A DNA stretch of 7,243 bases from an uncultured Armatimonadota bacterium (GTDB lineage Bacteria > Armatimonadota > Armatimonadia > Armatimonadales > Armatimonadaceae): NCBI GenBank assembly GCA_903924445.1, contig CAIYBQ010000218.1, positions 1 through 7,243 of the forward strand, given 5' to 3'. Shown piece by piece: positions 1 through 6,737 of this stretch (position 1 is the first letter of the stretch; every line of letters starts with the position of its first letter). A model generated the notes under the pieces. It did no database searches, had not been told where the DNA came from, and saw only the letters and a program-made list of their open reading frames with translations. A program made the translations under genes and the position numbers.

Positions 1-129
1 GCGGTGCTGCGAAGTGACAACACATGGCAGCTTTACGATCCCATCCCGGACCCTGCCGGCAACATTGGAAAATGGATGGTGCTTGCGGGCATCGCCGTTT
101 ATCTGTTTTTGATCATCCGCCTTTGGTAG
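1..129 (+). CDS. 3' end of an unidentified gene; protein ends in a membrane helix
   Basis: The first reading frame is open from the window edge to a TAG at 127-129, giving the last 42 residues of a protein. After a polar stretch (DNTWQLYDPIPDPAGNIGKW) comes one hydrophobic segment, about MVLAGIAVYLFLIIRLW, which forms the extreme C-terminus. This looks like a tail-anchored or multi-pass membrane protein ending in a helix. The stop lies 19 bp before the ilvN start, so it is probably co-transcribed with ilvN. It does not resemble the soluble C-terminus of the acetolactate synthase large subunit (IlvB), which is the usual gene before ilvN. An extra gene therefore seems to sit between ilvB, if present upstream, and ilvN. 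The function is unknown and the 5' part is outside the window. Confidence 0.65.
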   Translation, partial: AVLRSDNTWQLYDPIPDPAGNIGKWMVLAGIAVYLFLIIRLW

Positions 130-131
130 GC

Positions 132-141
132 GGTAAGGAGT
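132..141 (+). promoter_or_regulatory. Strong ribosome binding site of ilvN
   Basis: GGTAAGGAGT contains AAGGAG 8 nt before the ilvN ATG. The same ten bases recur before ilvC (1325-1334), also with 8 nt from AAGGAG to the ATG. The two enzyme genes therefore share a near-consensus site, whereas the small genes between and after them have weaker or shorter ones. Confidence 0.8.
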
Positions 142-148
142 AAAAGAT

Positions 149-655
149 ATGGCTACTGCAATCGCAGCGCAGACGCATACCATCACCGTGCTGGTCGATA
201 ACCGCCCCGGTGTGCTTGCCCGCGTCTCCGGATTGTTTGCACGCCGCGGCTACAATATCGAGTCGCTAACCGTGAGCATCACGGACAATCCAAACATGTC
301 CCGCATGACAATTGTCGTCGCTGGGGATGCCGATACGCTCGAGCAAATCACCAAGCAGCTGCACAAGCTGATTGATGTTCATAAGGTGTTTGACTACCTC
401 GATACCCCGATGCTCGAGCGGGAGCTGGTATTGCTCAAAGTTCAGTCCGAGCCGGAGCGCCGCGCAGAGATTCTCCAGCTGGTCGAGATTTTCCGCGGGA
501 AAGTTGTCGATATCGCTGACCGCGCGATGGTGATTGAAGTCACGGGCGGCGGCGACAAGATTGATTCCTTTGAGAAGCAAATGGAGCCATTTGGTATCCG
601 TGAGCTGGTGCGTACCGGGCGTATTGCAATGATGCGCGGTTCGAGGACGGTCTAA
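149..655 (+). CDS. ilvN: Acetolactate synthase small (regulatory) subunit IlvN/IlvH
   Basis: This is the regulatory subunit of acetolactate (acetohydroxyacid) synthase. It activates the catalytic IlvB-type subunit and in this family usually mediates feedback inhibition by valine at the first common step of branched-chain amino acid synthesis. The 168-residue length is normal. An N-terminal ACT domain (about residues 10-83) carries the family signature: ITVLVDNRPGVLARVSGLF, then RRGYNIESL (32-40) and SRMTIVV (51-57). A second ferredoxin-like C-terminal domain follows (about 88-165). The ATG at 149 is supported by a strong ribosome binding site (AAGGAG, 135-140) with 8 nt spacing. The first 9 residues (MATAIAAQT) are a short extension before the conserved HTITVLV. 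The protein is cytosolic. The next gene starts 6 bp after the stop, so co-transcription is likely. The catalytic subunit gene is not in this window. The family assignment is very secure. Confidence 0.97.
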   Translation: MATAIAAQTHTITVLVDNRPGVLARVSGLFARRGYNIESLTVSITDNPNMSRMTIVVAGDADTLEQITKQLHKLIDVHKVFDYLDTPMLERELVLLKVQSEPERRAEILQLVEIFRGKVVDIADRAMVIEVTGGGDKIDSFEKQMEPFGIRELVRTGRIAMMRGSRTV

Positions 656-661
656 CAAACG

Positions 662-1024
662 ATGAAGGAGATGATCACGCGTCCGCAGGCAAACATGCTG
701 ATTCTGGGGCTTTGTGCCATCGGAGCTGTGTTGGCACTGCTTGGCTGGAAGGTATTCCGTTCACGGGAACTGACCGGCTACGGGGTGATTCTCATTCTTA
801 CAGAACCTCTGTGGCTTGTCTACAACGTGATTGAGGATGCATTTGGCCTCGACTCGATCAAGGCATTGCTCATCAATGCAGCGCTGTTCATTGCACTCGG
901 ATTTGCCGGGCGGGTCGCATGGCTGAAATGGGTGGGCACATCGTTTATGGATGATGCACCCGATCAGAGTGGTGGAGTTTCCGAAGTGGATGTCATGGAG
1001 GACAGTGATGCAGCGGCAGTTTGA
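662..1024 (+). CDS. Small three-helix membrane protein of unknown function
   Basis: I do not recognise the family. The 120-residue product has three hydrophobic segments: about residues 12-29 (MLILGLCAIGAVLALLGW), 40-56 (YGVILILTEPLWLVYNV) and 66-84 (IKALLINAALFIALGFAGR). An acidic, glycine-containing tail follows (DDAPDQSGGVSEVDVMEDSD). There is no signal peptide, cysteine pair or catalytic motif. The gene begins 6 bp after ilvN and its 3' end overlaps the next gene by 17 bp, so it is probably translated from the ilv mRNA. The start is uncertain. ATG 662 lacks a clear upstream ribosome site, and an in-frame ATG at 671 directly abuts AAGGAG (665-670) with no usable spacing. A stray reading frame is unlikely, because the helices are well formed and the frame fills the ilvN-to-next-gene gap exactly. 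Its function, and any link to acetolactate synthase, are unknown. Confidence 0.75.
   Translation: MKEMITRPQANMLILGLCAIGAVLALLGWKVFRSRELTGYGVILILTEPLWLVYNVIEDAFGLDSIKALLINAALFIALGFAGRVAWLKWVGTSFMDDAPDQSGGVSEVDVMEDSDAAAV
997..1002 (+). promoter_or_regulatory. Ribosome binding site that sets the start at 1008
   Basis: GGAGGA lies inside the end of the preceding gene, 5 nt before the ATG at 1008. This reading frame is also open further upstream, to an ATG at 951, but no comparable site precedes that codon. The match favours the shorter 95-residue product. Confidence 0.65.
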
Positions 1025-1295
1025 TGAAGCAGCGCACCGTGTGGAAGCGCGTCTGCGTGATTTACGTCAGCTCGTCGCTGGACTTCCGATTCTGATGGAC
1101 ACGCACGAGGAAATGTTATCGATGTTGGTTGCCCAGCTGGATGCGATTGAGGATGCATCCACAGAGCTGCGTAACCAGCTGCTTGCCGCTGGTGGTGAGT
1201 GGCAACCATCCAGTTTGTCCACAAGACGGATGAAGGCGGATGACTTACGGGCTGCTCTTGTCGCATCCGATTACCTGGCGGTCGACGAGAAATAG
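1008..1295 (+). CDS. Small helical soluble protein of unknown function
   Basis: I do not recognise the family. From the ATG at 1008 the product has 95 residues. Residues 1-57 are rich in Glu, Arg, Leu, Asp and Gln (for example RVEARLRDLRQLVAGL and LVAQLDAIEDASTELRNQLL), with leucines at helical spacing. This suggests two amphipathic helices or a short coiled-coil hairpin. The tail (about 60-95) is more polar and could form one more helix. There is no membrane segment, signal peptide or cysteine. The start overlaps the end of the membrane-protein gene by 17 bp, so the two genes are probably translationally linked, and the ilvC start follows 46 bp after the stop. An ATG at 951 would add 19 residues deep inside the upstream gene and is less likely. 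A soluble partner for the membrane protein encoded just before it is an inference from position only. Confidence 0.7.
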   Translation: MQRQFDEAAHRVEARLRDLRQLVAGLPILMDTHEEMLSMLVAQLDAIEDASTELRNQLLAAGGEWQPSSLSTRRMKADDLRAALVASDYLAVDEK

Positions 1296-1300
1296 CTTTT

Positions 1301-1316
1301 GCCGGCGTGAACCGGC
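1301..1316 (+). repeat. Short hairpin between the small gene and ilvC
   Basis: GCCGG and CCGGC form a 5-bp GC-only stem around a 6-nt loop (CGTGAA), between the stop at 1295 and the ilvC ribosome site. No T-run follows, so it is not an intrinsic terminator. It could protect or space the mRNA, or be chance. Confidence 0.4.
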
Positions 1317-1324
1317 GGAATATT

Positions 1325-1334
1325 GGTAAGGAGT
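1325..1334 (+). promoter_or_regulatory. Strong ribosome binding site of ilvC
   Basis: GGTAAGGAGT is the same ten bases as before ilvN. AAGGAG lies 8 nt before the ilvC ATG at 1342. Confidence 0.8.
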
Positions 1335-1341
1335 TAGGAAT

Positions 1342-2384
<1,043 letters not shown>

Positions 2385-2388
<4 letters not shown>

Positions 2389-2603
2389 GTGAACCAACCG
2401 ATGGGCAGACTAAGCCCGTAGCTGCCCCTGCCCGTCGGTTACCAACGTCCGGGTTGAATCCAGATCAGTCATGTTTCGGCTGTCTGATCTGGATTGGCAT
2501 TTTGATTGTCACCTTTGGCACTTGGGGAACCGTGTATTACTTCATGAACCCCGAGTTTCATCCAGAGAAGAACAATCCGGTCATCAAAAACATGGGGCGC
2601 TAA
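2385..2603 (+). CDS. 72-residue single-pass membrane protein coupled to ilvC
   Basis: I do not recognise the family. Translation starts at a GTG whose bases overlap the ilvC stop (GTGA, 2385-2388), the classic arrangement for termination-reinitiation. A weak AGAAGG (2366-2371) lies 13 nt upstream. The product has a polar, Pro-rich N-terminus (1-27), then a Cys-Phe-Gly-Cys motif (Cys30, Cys33) right at the edge of one transmembrane segment (about 31-53, FGCLIWIGILIVTFGTWGTVYYF). A short polar tail follows (MNPEFHPEKNNPVIKNMGR). No cleavable signal peptide is apparent. The CxxC at the membrane interface could bind metal or be redox-active or acylated, but nothing shows which. No better in-frame start exists before the helix except a TTG at 2454. 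It is the last gene of the operon, and its stop codon sits in the terminator loop. Confidence 0.75.
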
Positions 2604-2622
2604 GCGCCCCTTGTTTGTTTTT
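2594..2622 (+). terminator. Strong intrinsic terminator of the ilv operon
   Basis: GGGGCGC (2594-2600) pairs perfectly with GCGCCCC (2604-2610) around a 3-nt loop, followed by TTGTTTGTTTTT (2611-2622). The stem is 7 bp and entirely G-C. The loop, TAA, is the stop codon of the preceding gene, so the coding sequence runs into the terminator stem. Confidence 0.92.
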
Positions 2623-2645
2623 ACGCCAGCGAAAATTCATGGCGT
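2623..2645. repeat. Inverted repeat just after the terminator
   Basis: ACGCCA (2623-2628) and TGGCGT (2640-2645) are perfect inverse complements separated by 11 nt (GCGAAAATTCA). Within that loop GAA and TTC could pair further. There is no T-run after it on the + strand. It may be a second structural element of the operon's 3' end or an operator-like site. Its function is unknown. Confidence 0.4.
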
Positions 2646-2686
2646 AGCGTTTGTAGTGTTCACTGAGTCGAATGGCTCGTAGCGTT
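2639..2686. repeat. Imperfect direct repeat in the spacer before ltaE
   Basis: ATGGCGTAGCGTT (2639-2651) recurs as ATGGCTCGTAGCGTT (2672-2686), differing by a 2-base insertion. The shared core CGTAGCGTT is 9 bases, with a 35-bp period. Two copies upstream of a promoter could be binding sites for a regulator or a small duplication; I cannot tell which. Confidence 0.35.
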
Positions 2687-2785
2687 GCTATACGGATCTC
2701 GATTGCGACATGCTAATGGCCGCATCGCACTTTGAAGGCATTTGTGAGCTGTGTCAAACTTCGAAGAACTGAACGTAAGTCTAAC

Positions 2786-2813
2786 TTCATATAAATCGAC
2801 AACTCGGTAGAAT
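2786..2813 (+). promoter_or_regulatory. Likely sigma-70-type promoter for a leaderless ltaE mRNA
   Basis: TAGAAT (2808-2813) matches five of six bases of the TATAAT -10 box. TTCATA (2786-2791) matches four of six of TTGACA, with 16-bp spacing. Only 6 bases (ACACAC) separate the -10 box from the ATG at 2820, so transcription would begin at or next to the start codon. A second AT-rich candidate, TATAAA at 2790-2795, lacks a good -35 box but would give a short conventional leader. Confidence 0.5.
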
Positions 2814-2819
2814 ACACAC

Positions 2820-3845
2820 ATGATTGACCTCTCCTCGGATACTGCTACACGACCATCGGATGCGATGCGCGATGCCATCCACAAGGCGCCCGTAGGCGAT
2901 GACCAACGTGGAGAGGATCCAACTGTCAATGCCCTTCAGGACCTTGGGTGTGAGCTCCTCGGAAAAGACGCAGCACTGTTCCTACCGAGCTCCACTCAGG
3001 CAAACCAGATTGCTATTCGGATACAGACACGCCCGGGTGATGAGGTCATCTGCAGCGAGAACTGCCATATCCAAAAGTACGAAAGCGGTGGCCCCGCTGT
3101 CCTAAGTGGCGTTCTCCTAAGGCCACTCCATGCGCCACGGGGAATCTTTACGGCTGCCCAACTAACATCCGCAATCAACCCTGAGATGCCACATGCACCT
3201 CCATCACGGATGGTCTGCATCGAAAACACACATAACTATGCCGGTGGAATCGTGTGGGATGAAGCCGCTGTCCGCGCGGTTACGGATACGGCAGAACAAC
3301 ACGGACTCGCAACACACCTTGATGGGGCCCGCTTGGTAAATGCAGCCGTCGCCCGTGGCTGTGACCTCGCAGAAATTGCCGCTCCTTTTCAAACCGTAAC
3401 CCTCTGCCTCTCGAAAGGCCTCGGTGCTCCCGCCGGTGCACTCCTCCTTGGTCCGCAAGAATTAATCAACGAAGCACGTCGGTGGAAGCATGTGTTCGGT
3501 GGCGCGATGCGCCAGGCTGGCATCCTCGCCGCAGGCGGTCTCCACGCCCTTCAACACCACCTCCCCGACATCGAAGTTGATCACGCCAACGCACAAGCAC
3601 TCGCAGAAATTCTGCAGTCCATCCCCGGAATCCGCTTGGACCCATGGCCTGAGACCAACATTGTGTTCTTCGACATCACGGACACGGGGATTAGTGGCAC
3701 GGATGCGATGGCCCGGCTGCAACAAAATGGCGTTCGTGCGAGCGGAATGGGGGCCACACGCCTCCGGTTCGTAACGCATAGAGACATCAGCACCGCTGAC
3801 ATCCATAAGGCTGGGGTAGCGATCAGAGCCGCATTCACGCCTTAG
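2820..3845 (+). CDS. ltaE: Low-specificity L-threonine aldolase (PLP-dependent)
   Basis: The enzyme cleaves L-threonine and L-allo-threonine to glycine and acetaldehyde. It is a cytosolic fold-type I PLP protein of the beta-eliminating lyase/threonine aldolase family (Beta_elim_lyase). The length, 341 residues, is normal. The start is fixed by the family N-terminus, MIDLSSDTATRPSDAMRDA, followed by VGDDQRGEDPTVNAL (25-39). His83 (SENCHIQKYE) is the conserved residue that stacks on PLP. THLDGARL (165-172) contains the cofactor-binding Asp168 and Arg171. Lys199 in CLSKGLGAPAG is the Schiff-base lysine. RFVTH (316-320) is the usual C-terminal substrate-site motif. No Shine-Dalgarno sequence precedes the ATG. 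The gene stands alone between the ilv terminator and a convergent operon that ends 15 bp after its stop. Some relatives act on other beta-hydroxy amino acids, so substrate preference is not certain. Confidence 0.94.
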   Translation: MIDLSSDTATRPSDAMRDAIHKAPVGDDQRGEDPTVNALQDLGCELLGKDAALFLPSSTQANQIAIRIQTRPGDEVICSENCHIQKYESGGPAVLSGVLLRPLHAPRGIFTAAQLTSAINPEMPHAPPSRMVCIENTHNYAGGIVWDEAAVRAVTDTAEQHGLATHLDGARLVNAAVARGCDLAEIAAPFQTVTLCLSKGLGAPAGALLLGPQELINEARRWKHVFGGAMRQAGILAAGGLHALQHHLPDIEVDHANAQALAEILQSIPGIRLDPWPETNIVFFDITDTGISGTDAMARLQQNGVRASGMGATRLRFVTHRDISTADIHKAGVAIRAAFTP

Positions 3846-3876
3846 ATCGATCGTTAGAGGTTACTTAAGCGCGGCT
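3827..3876. repeat. Inverted repeat spanning the convergent gene ends
   Basis: AGCCGC (3827-3832, end of ltaE) and GCGGCT (3871-3876, end of the opposing gene) are inverse complements with 38 nt between them. Inside lie the palindrome GATCGATC (3845-3852) and both stop codons. No T-run follows on either strand, so this is at best a weak bidirectional transcription end and may be chance. Confidence 0.25.
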
Positions 3877-4634
3877 AGGACATCTTTGCCGATCAAGAAC
3901 CAGATGCCGGAAATGCCGGCAAACGTCAGCGCTAAGGCTTCGAAGCGCCCTTGGTCTATTTTCTGGGCGATCTTGCGACCCACAAAACCACCGGCGATTG
4001 CAGCCGGAAACAACATCGCGCTCTGGCCCGCTGAGTGCAATGTGATCGTTCCACCATAAATCCCAAATGGCACTTTTACCCAGTTCAGGCAGAAGAAGTA
4101 CCATGCACTCGTTCCGAGAAATGTCAGCTTCGGGAGCCGCATCGCGATCAGGTAAAGGTTCATCACCGGACCCGCCGCATTGGCCACCATCGTCGTAAAA
4201 CCAGCGATGAGTCCCACAAAACCCGCTGACCACGGCGGCAATGGTTTCTCTGCGACCCCAGCTGCCGTCATCCGCCTGCGCCGCACCGACAGAAGAACCA
4301 TCGGGATAATGCTCGCGCCGATCAGCTGCTTCACCGCCTGGTCATTGAGGCGTGACAATGCAAAGGTCCCAACTACAATTCCCGCCAGCGCCCAAGGAGC
4401 CAGCTGCAGAATCTTCTTCCAATCAGCCTCGCGGCGATAGGTCAGAACAGCAAGCACATCGGCGCAAATCAGCACCAAAAGCACAATCCCCACTGACTCC
4501 CGTGCAGGGAGAAAAAAGGCAAAAAGAGGCACCGCCAAAATACCGAGCCCCGGGATTCCGGTCTTGGACATACCAGCAATAAAGGCCCCGGCGAATGCCA
4601 GGGCCCAGTGCCACCAAGGAGATGTGAACGTCAT
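3861..4634 (-). CDS. TauE/SafE-type (TSUP) membrane permease
   Basis: This is a polytopic inner-membrane protein of the TauE/SafE (TSUP, COG0730) family. Members are linked to export or uptake of sulfite, sulfoacetate and other small organic anions; the substrate here is unknown. From the ATG at 4634 it has 257 residues, normal for the family. It shows the expected two-fold repeat. The first half opens with GAFIAGMSKTGIPGLGILAVPLFA (16-39) and the second with GFVGLIAGFTTMVANAAGPVMNLYLIAM (138-165), each a Gly-rich re-entrant-like motif. About seven or eight hydrophobic segments are visible, with a basic loop (RRRR, 118-121) between the halves. The frame is open up to 4745, but those extra 37 residues are polar, lie inside uppP and do not look like the family. 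The chosen ATG overlaps the uppP stop by one base (TAATG) and has no clear ribosome site, so translation is probably coupled to uppP. It is the last gene of the minus-strand operon. Confidence 0.88.
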   Translation of the reverse strand: MTFTSPWWHWALAFAGAFIAGMSKTGIPGLGILAVPLFAFFLPARESVGIVLLVLICADVLAVLTYRREADWKKILQLAPWALAGIVVGTFALSRLNDQAVKQLIGASIIPMVLLSVRRRRMTAAGVAEKPLPPWSAGFVGLIAGFTTMVANAAGPVMNLYLIAMRLPKLTFLGTSAWYFFCLNWVKVPFGIYGGTITLHSAGQSAMLFPAAIAGGFVGRKIAQKIDQGRFEALALTFAGISGIWFLIGKDVLAALK

Positions 4635-5485
4635 TACGGGGTCAGTATACGCTGGTTCAAGAGGAAGAAAATGACCGCGGCCAGAGCAATCCGGTAGAGG
4701 ACAAAGCCGGCTGTGGATGCTTTGCTGAGGTAGCGAAGCAGCCATGCAATACAGGCGTAACCAACGAGACCGGCAATCACGGTCGCTACTGCAACCTCTG
4801 GCATCGACCAGTTAATGTCAGCATCGGCGCCGTAGACTTGCTCCTTCTTGCCAACCAGGTCTTTCAGCTCGACCAGGCCGCTGAGCAGGATGGCCGGGAG
4901 TGACAACAGGAAGGAAAAGCGTACAGCCGCCTCGCGGTCGAGGCCTGTGAAGAACGCACCTGTCAATGTTGAGCCTGAGCGGGATGCACCTGGTATCAGA
5001 GCAATGGCTTGGAAGAGACCAACAATGATTCCATCTTTGATCTGGATGTCTTTGCCATCCCGGCGTGGATTCGTCATCCGCTCCGCAAGGCCCATCAGGA
5101 GACCCATCACCACCAGCATCGTTGCATTGATGTAGAGGTTGTGCAGGTCCTTCTCGATGAACTTTTTGAGCAAGAGTCCGATGACGCCGATCGGGATGGT
5201 ACCGATGATCACCGCATAGAACAGCCGTGCTTGGGATGACATTTTGTCACCACCCTTGGACAACGACTTGAACATCCCACCGATGGTGTCAATGATGTCC
5301 TTGCGGAAATACACCATCACCGCGATCATCGTTCCGAGCTGTGTAACCGCTGTGAACTGAGCTCCTGGCTTGTGCCAACCGATGAGTTTTGGCACGATGT
5401 CAAGGTGCGCCGAGGATGAAATCGGGAGGAACTCAGTCAGTCCCTGCACGACTCCCAGTGTAACCGCTTCAATCCAGTGACCCAC
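4634..5485 (-). CDS. uppP: Undecaprenyl-diphosphatase UppP (BacA)
   Basis: This integral membrane phosphatase converts undecaprenyl diphosphate to the monophosphate lipid carrier used for peptidoglycan, O-antigen and other envelope polymers. Overexpression in other bacteria gives bacitracin resistance. The 283-residue length is typical. Motif 1, VVQGLTEFLPISSSAHL (12-28), and motif 2, PGASRSGST (165-173, with Arg169), are intact, as is FSFLLSLPA (190-198). Gln14 stands where E. coli has Glu in VEGLTEF; this is a common variant within the family. About eight hydrophobic helices are visible. The start is GTG, supported by a strong GGAGGG 8 nt upstream and by the family N-terminus. The gene begins 22 bp after the AI-2E permease gene, and its stop overlaps the TauE-like gene by one base. 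The upstream UDP-GlcNAc 2-epimerase gene fits a shared envelope-polysaccharide theme. Confidence 0.96.
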   Translation of the reverse strand: MGHWIEAVTLGVVQGLTEFLPISSSAHLDIVPKLIGWHKPGAQFTAVTQLGTMIAVMVYFRKDIIDTIGGMFKSLSKGGDKMSSQARLFYAVIIGTIPIGVIGLLLKKFIEKDLHNLYINATMLVVMGLLMGLAERMTNPRRDGKDIQIKDGIIVGLFQAIALIPGASRSGSTLTGAFFTGLDREAAVRFSFLLSLPAILLSGLVELKDLVGKKEQVYGADADINWSMPEVAVATVIAGLVGYACIAWLLRYLSKASTAGFVLYRIALAAVIFFLLNQRILTP

Positions 5486-5493
5486 GTTGCCAG

Positions 5494-5499
5494 CCCTCC
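5494..5499 (-). promoter_or_regulatory. Ribosome binding site supporting the GTG start of uppP
   Basis: On the minus strand GGAGGG lies 8 nt before the GTG at 5485, between that codon and the stop of the preceding gene at 5508-5510. It justifies the non-ATG start. Confidence 0.75.
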
Positions 5500-5507
5500 A
5501 GTAAACC

Positions 5508-6737
5508 CTACGCCTGCTGCGTGTTTGCCTTGACTGCCCGGCTCATATGGTCCGCCTTTCGTTGGCGTGCTTGCTGAGGATACACGTAGTAATGCATCAG
5601 GAGCAGGCGAGCCAACGCGGCGACTGGCGCAGCAAGGAACATCCCCATCAGACCAAAGAACTCTCCGCCTACCAACAACGCAATAATCACGATCACAGCG
5701 TGCAGGTGCAGGCGGTCCCCGAGAATCATCGGGGTGATGATTTTACTTTCGGCAAGATGCATCAGTGTAAAGAGACCCAAAATGATAATTAGGCTGCCGT
5801 AGTTGCCATTTGATGAACATTGAACGAAGACGAGGATACCCAGAGGGATGCCACCGAGGAGTGGGCCAATCACAGGAACAACGCGCGTTACCGCGGCGAT
5901 GAGGGCAAGGGTTAGTGCATATTTGATCTGGAAGACGCCGAGGAGCAACCCGATCACTACACCTGCGATTGCTGCCAGCACAAACTGTGCGATGAGGAAC
6001 GAGCGCATAATCATCGCTCCCTCCATCATCACCGCATGTGCCAGACGCTGCTGGCGGACCGGCAGGAAGCGGAGGAACTCTCGCTTGAGGTCACGGCCAT
6101 CCACGATGAAATAATAGGCCATCACAGGAACGAGGATTAGCTCGACGATATGTGCTGCAGCAGAAAGCGTCTTGGACACCAGACCCGTGAGATAGGTCGT
6201 GATGGACTTGCCGATTTCAGGTGACTGCTCTGCCCCGCCCGTCTTGGATCCGCCTCCGCTTTGAGGAGCAAGCTTTTGCACCCAATCCGGGAGGCCTTCC
6301 CATGTGGTCTTCAGGTTTTCTGTCTGCTTTGTGATCTGCGCCTGAATGTTCGGCCAGTCATTCACCAGATTTTTGAACTCCACCTGGAACGGTTGGAGGA
6401 ACACGACAATGATTCCGACAAGCGCTGCCAAGATGGCTGCGAGCACAATCCCTGCGGCGATGGCCCGCCGGGTATGGCGCGGAATTTTCATGAGCGGCTT
6501 GAAGCGCATCAATGGATCCACGAACGCGCCCGCTGCACTCGCAAGGATGCCCGCAGCGATCACCGTTGTGACAACGGTCTGCAGTCTCCAGAGTAAGTAC
6601 AAGATGCCAGCGAGTAACAGGAGTCGAATACTCCGCGCTTTGAAAAATGCCCACATGTGGGTAAAGAAAGCGTGGATGCCAGAGCGGACGATATGTTCCC
6701 AATCGTCGCGTGTCAGCTGCCGGGTGTCATTTTCCAT
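5508..6737 (-). CDS. AI-2E family transporter (PF01594-type permease)
   Basis: This inner-membrane protein belongs to the AI-2E family (YdiK/PerM/TqsA type). Members are associated with autoinducer-2 export, ion antiport or unknown transport; the substrate here cannot be assigned. From the ATG at 6737 it has 409 residues. A polar N-terminus leads into two helices (about 37-55 and 57-75), then a third (about 94-115). A large hydrophilic region follows (about 116-195) with a Gly/Ser-rich linker (QSGGGSKTGG). The conserved C-terminal block then begins: LVPVMAYYFIVDG (about 202-214), VTRVVPVIGPLLGGIPLGILVF (about 283-304), and HLAESKIITPMILGDRLHLH (about 327-346) followed by the Gly-rich GGEFFGLMGMFLAAP. 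The end is basic. The start is ambiguous. A TTG at 6749 would add 4 residues and has AGAGG only 3 nt upstream, while the ATG at 6737 lacks a good site. Either start overlaps the epimerase gene (by 11 or 23 bp), which implies coupling. Confidence 0.92.
   Translation of the reverse strand: MENDTRQLTRDDWEHIVRSGIHAFFTHMWAFFKARSIRLLLLAGILYLLWRLQTVVTTVIAAGILASAAGAFVDPLMRFKPLMKIPRHTRRAIAAGIVLAAILAALVGIIVVFLQPFQVEFKNLVNDWPNIQAQITKQTENLKTTWEGLPDWVQKLAPQSGGGSKTGGAEQSPEIGKSITTYLTGLVSKTLSAAAHIVELILVPVMAYYFIVDGRDLKREFLRFLPVRQQRLAHAVMMEGAMIMRSFLIAQFVLAAIAGVVIGLLLGVFQIKYALTLALIAAVTRVVPVIGPLLGGIPLGILVFVQCSSNGNYGSLIIILGLFTLMHLAESKIITPMILGDRLHLHAVIVIIALLVGGEFFGLMGMFLAAPVAALARLLLMHYYVYPQQARQRKADHMSRAVKANTQQA

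Noticed and set aside
951..1007. The longer start for the 95-residue helical protein
   Set aside because: There is no ribosome site before the ATG at 951, and the extension would lie deep in the upstream gene. GGAGGA is placed correctly for the ATG at 1008.
1296..1341. An ilvC attenuator or T-box-like leader
   Set aside because: The 46-bp gap has only a 5-bp hairpin, with no T-run, leader peptide or T-box signature.
2660..2929. An 89-codon minus-strand frame across the ltaE start and the spacer
   Set aside because: Half of it is antisense to the conserved ltaE N-terminus, there is no ribosome site, and the composition (Ser, Arg, Cys) is that of a chance frame.
4635..4745. An N-terminal extension of the TauE/SafE-type permease
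   Set aside because: The extra 37 residues lie inside uppP, are polar and Pro/Ser/Cys-rich, and precede a start (TAATG) that gives a normal-length family member.
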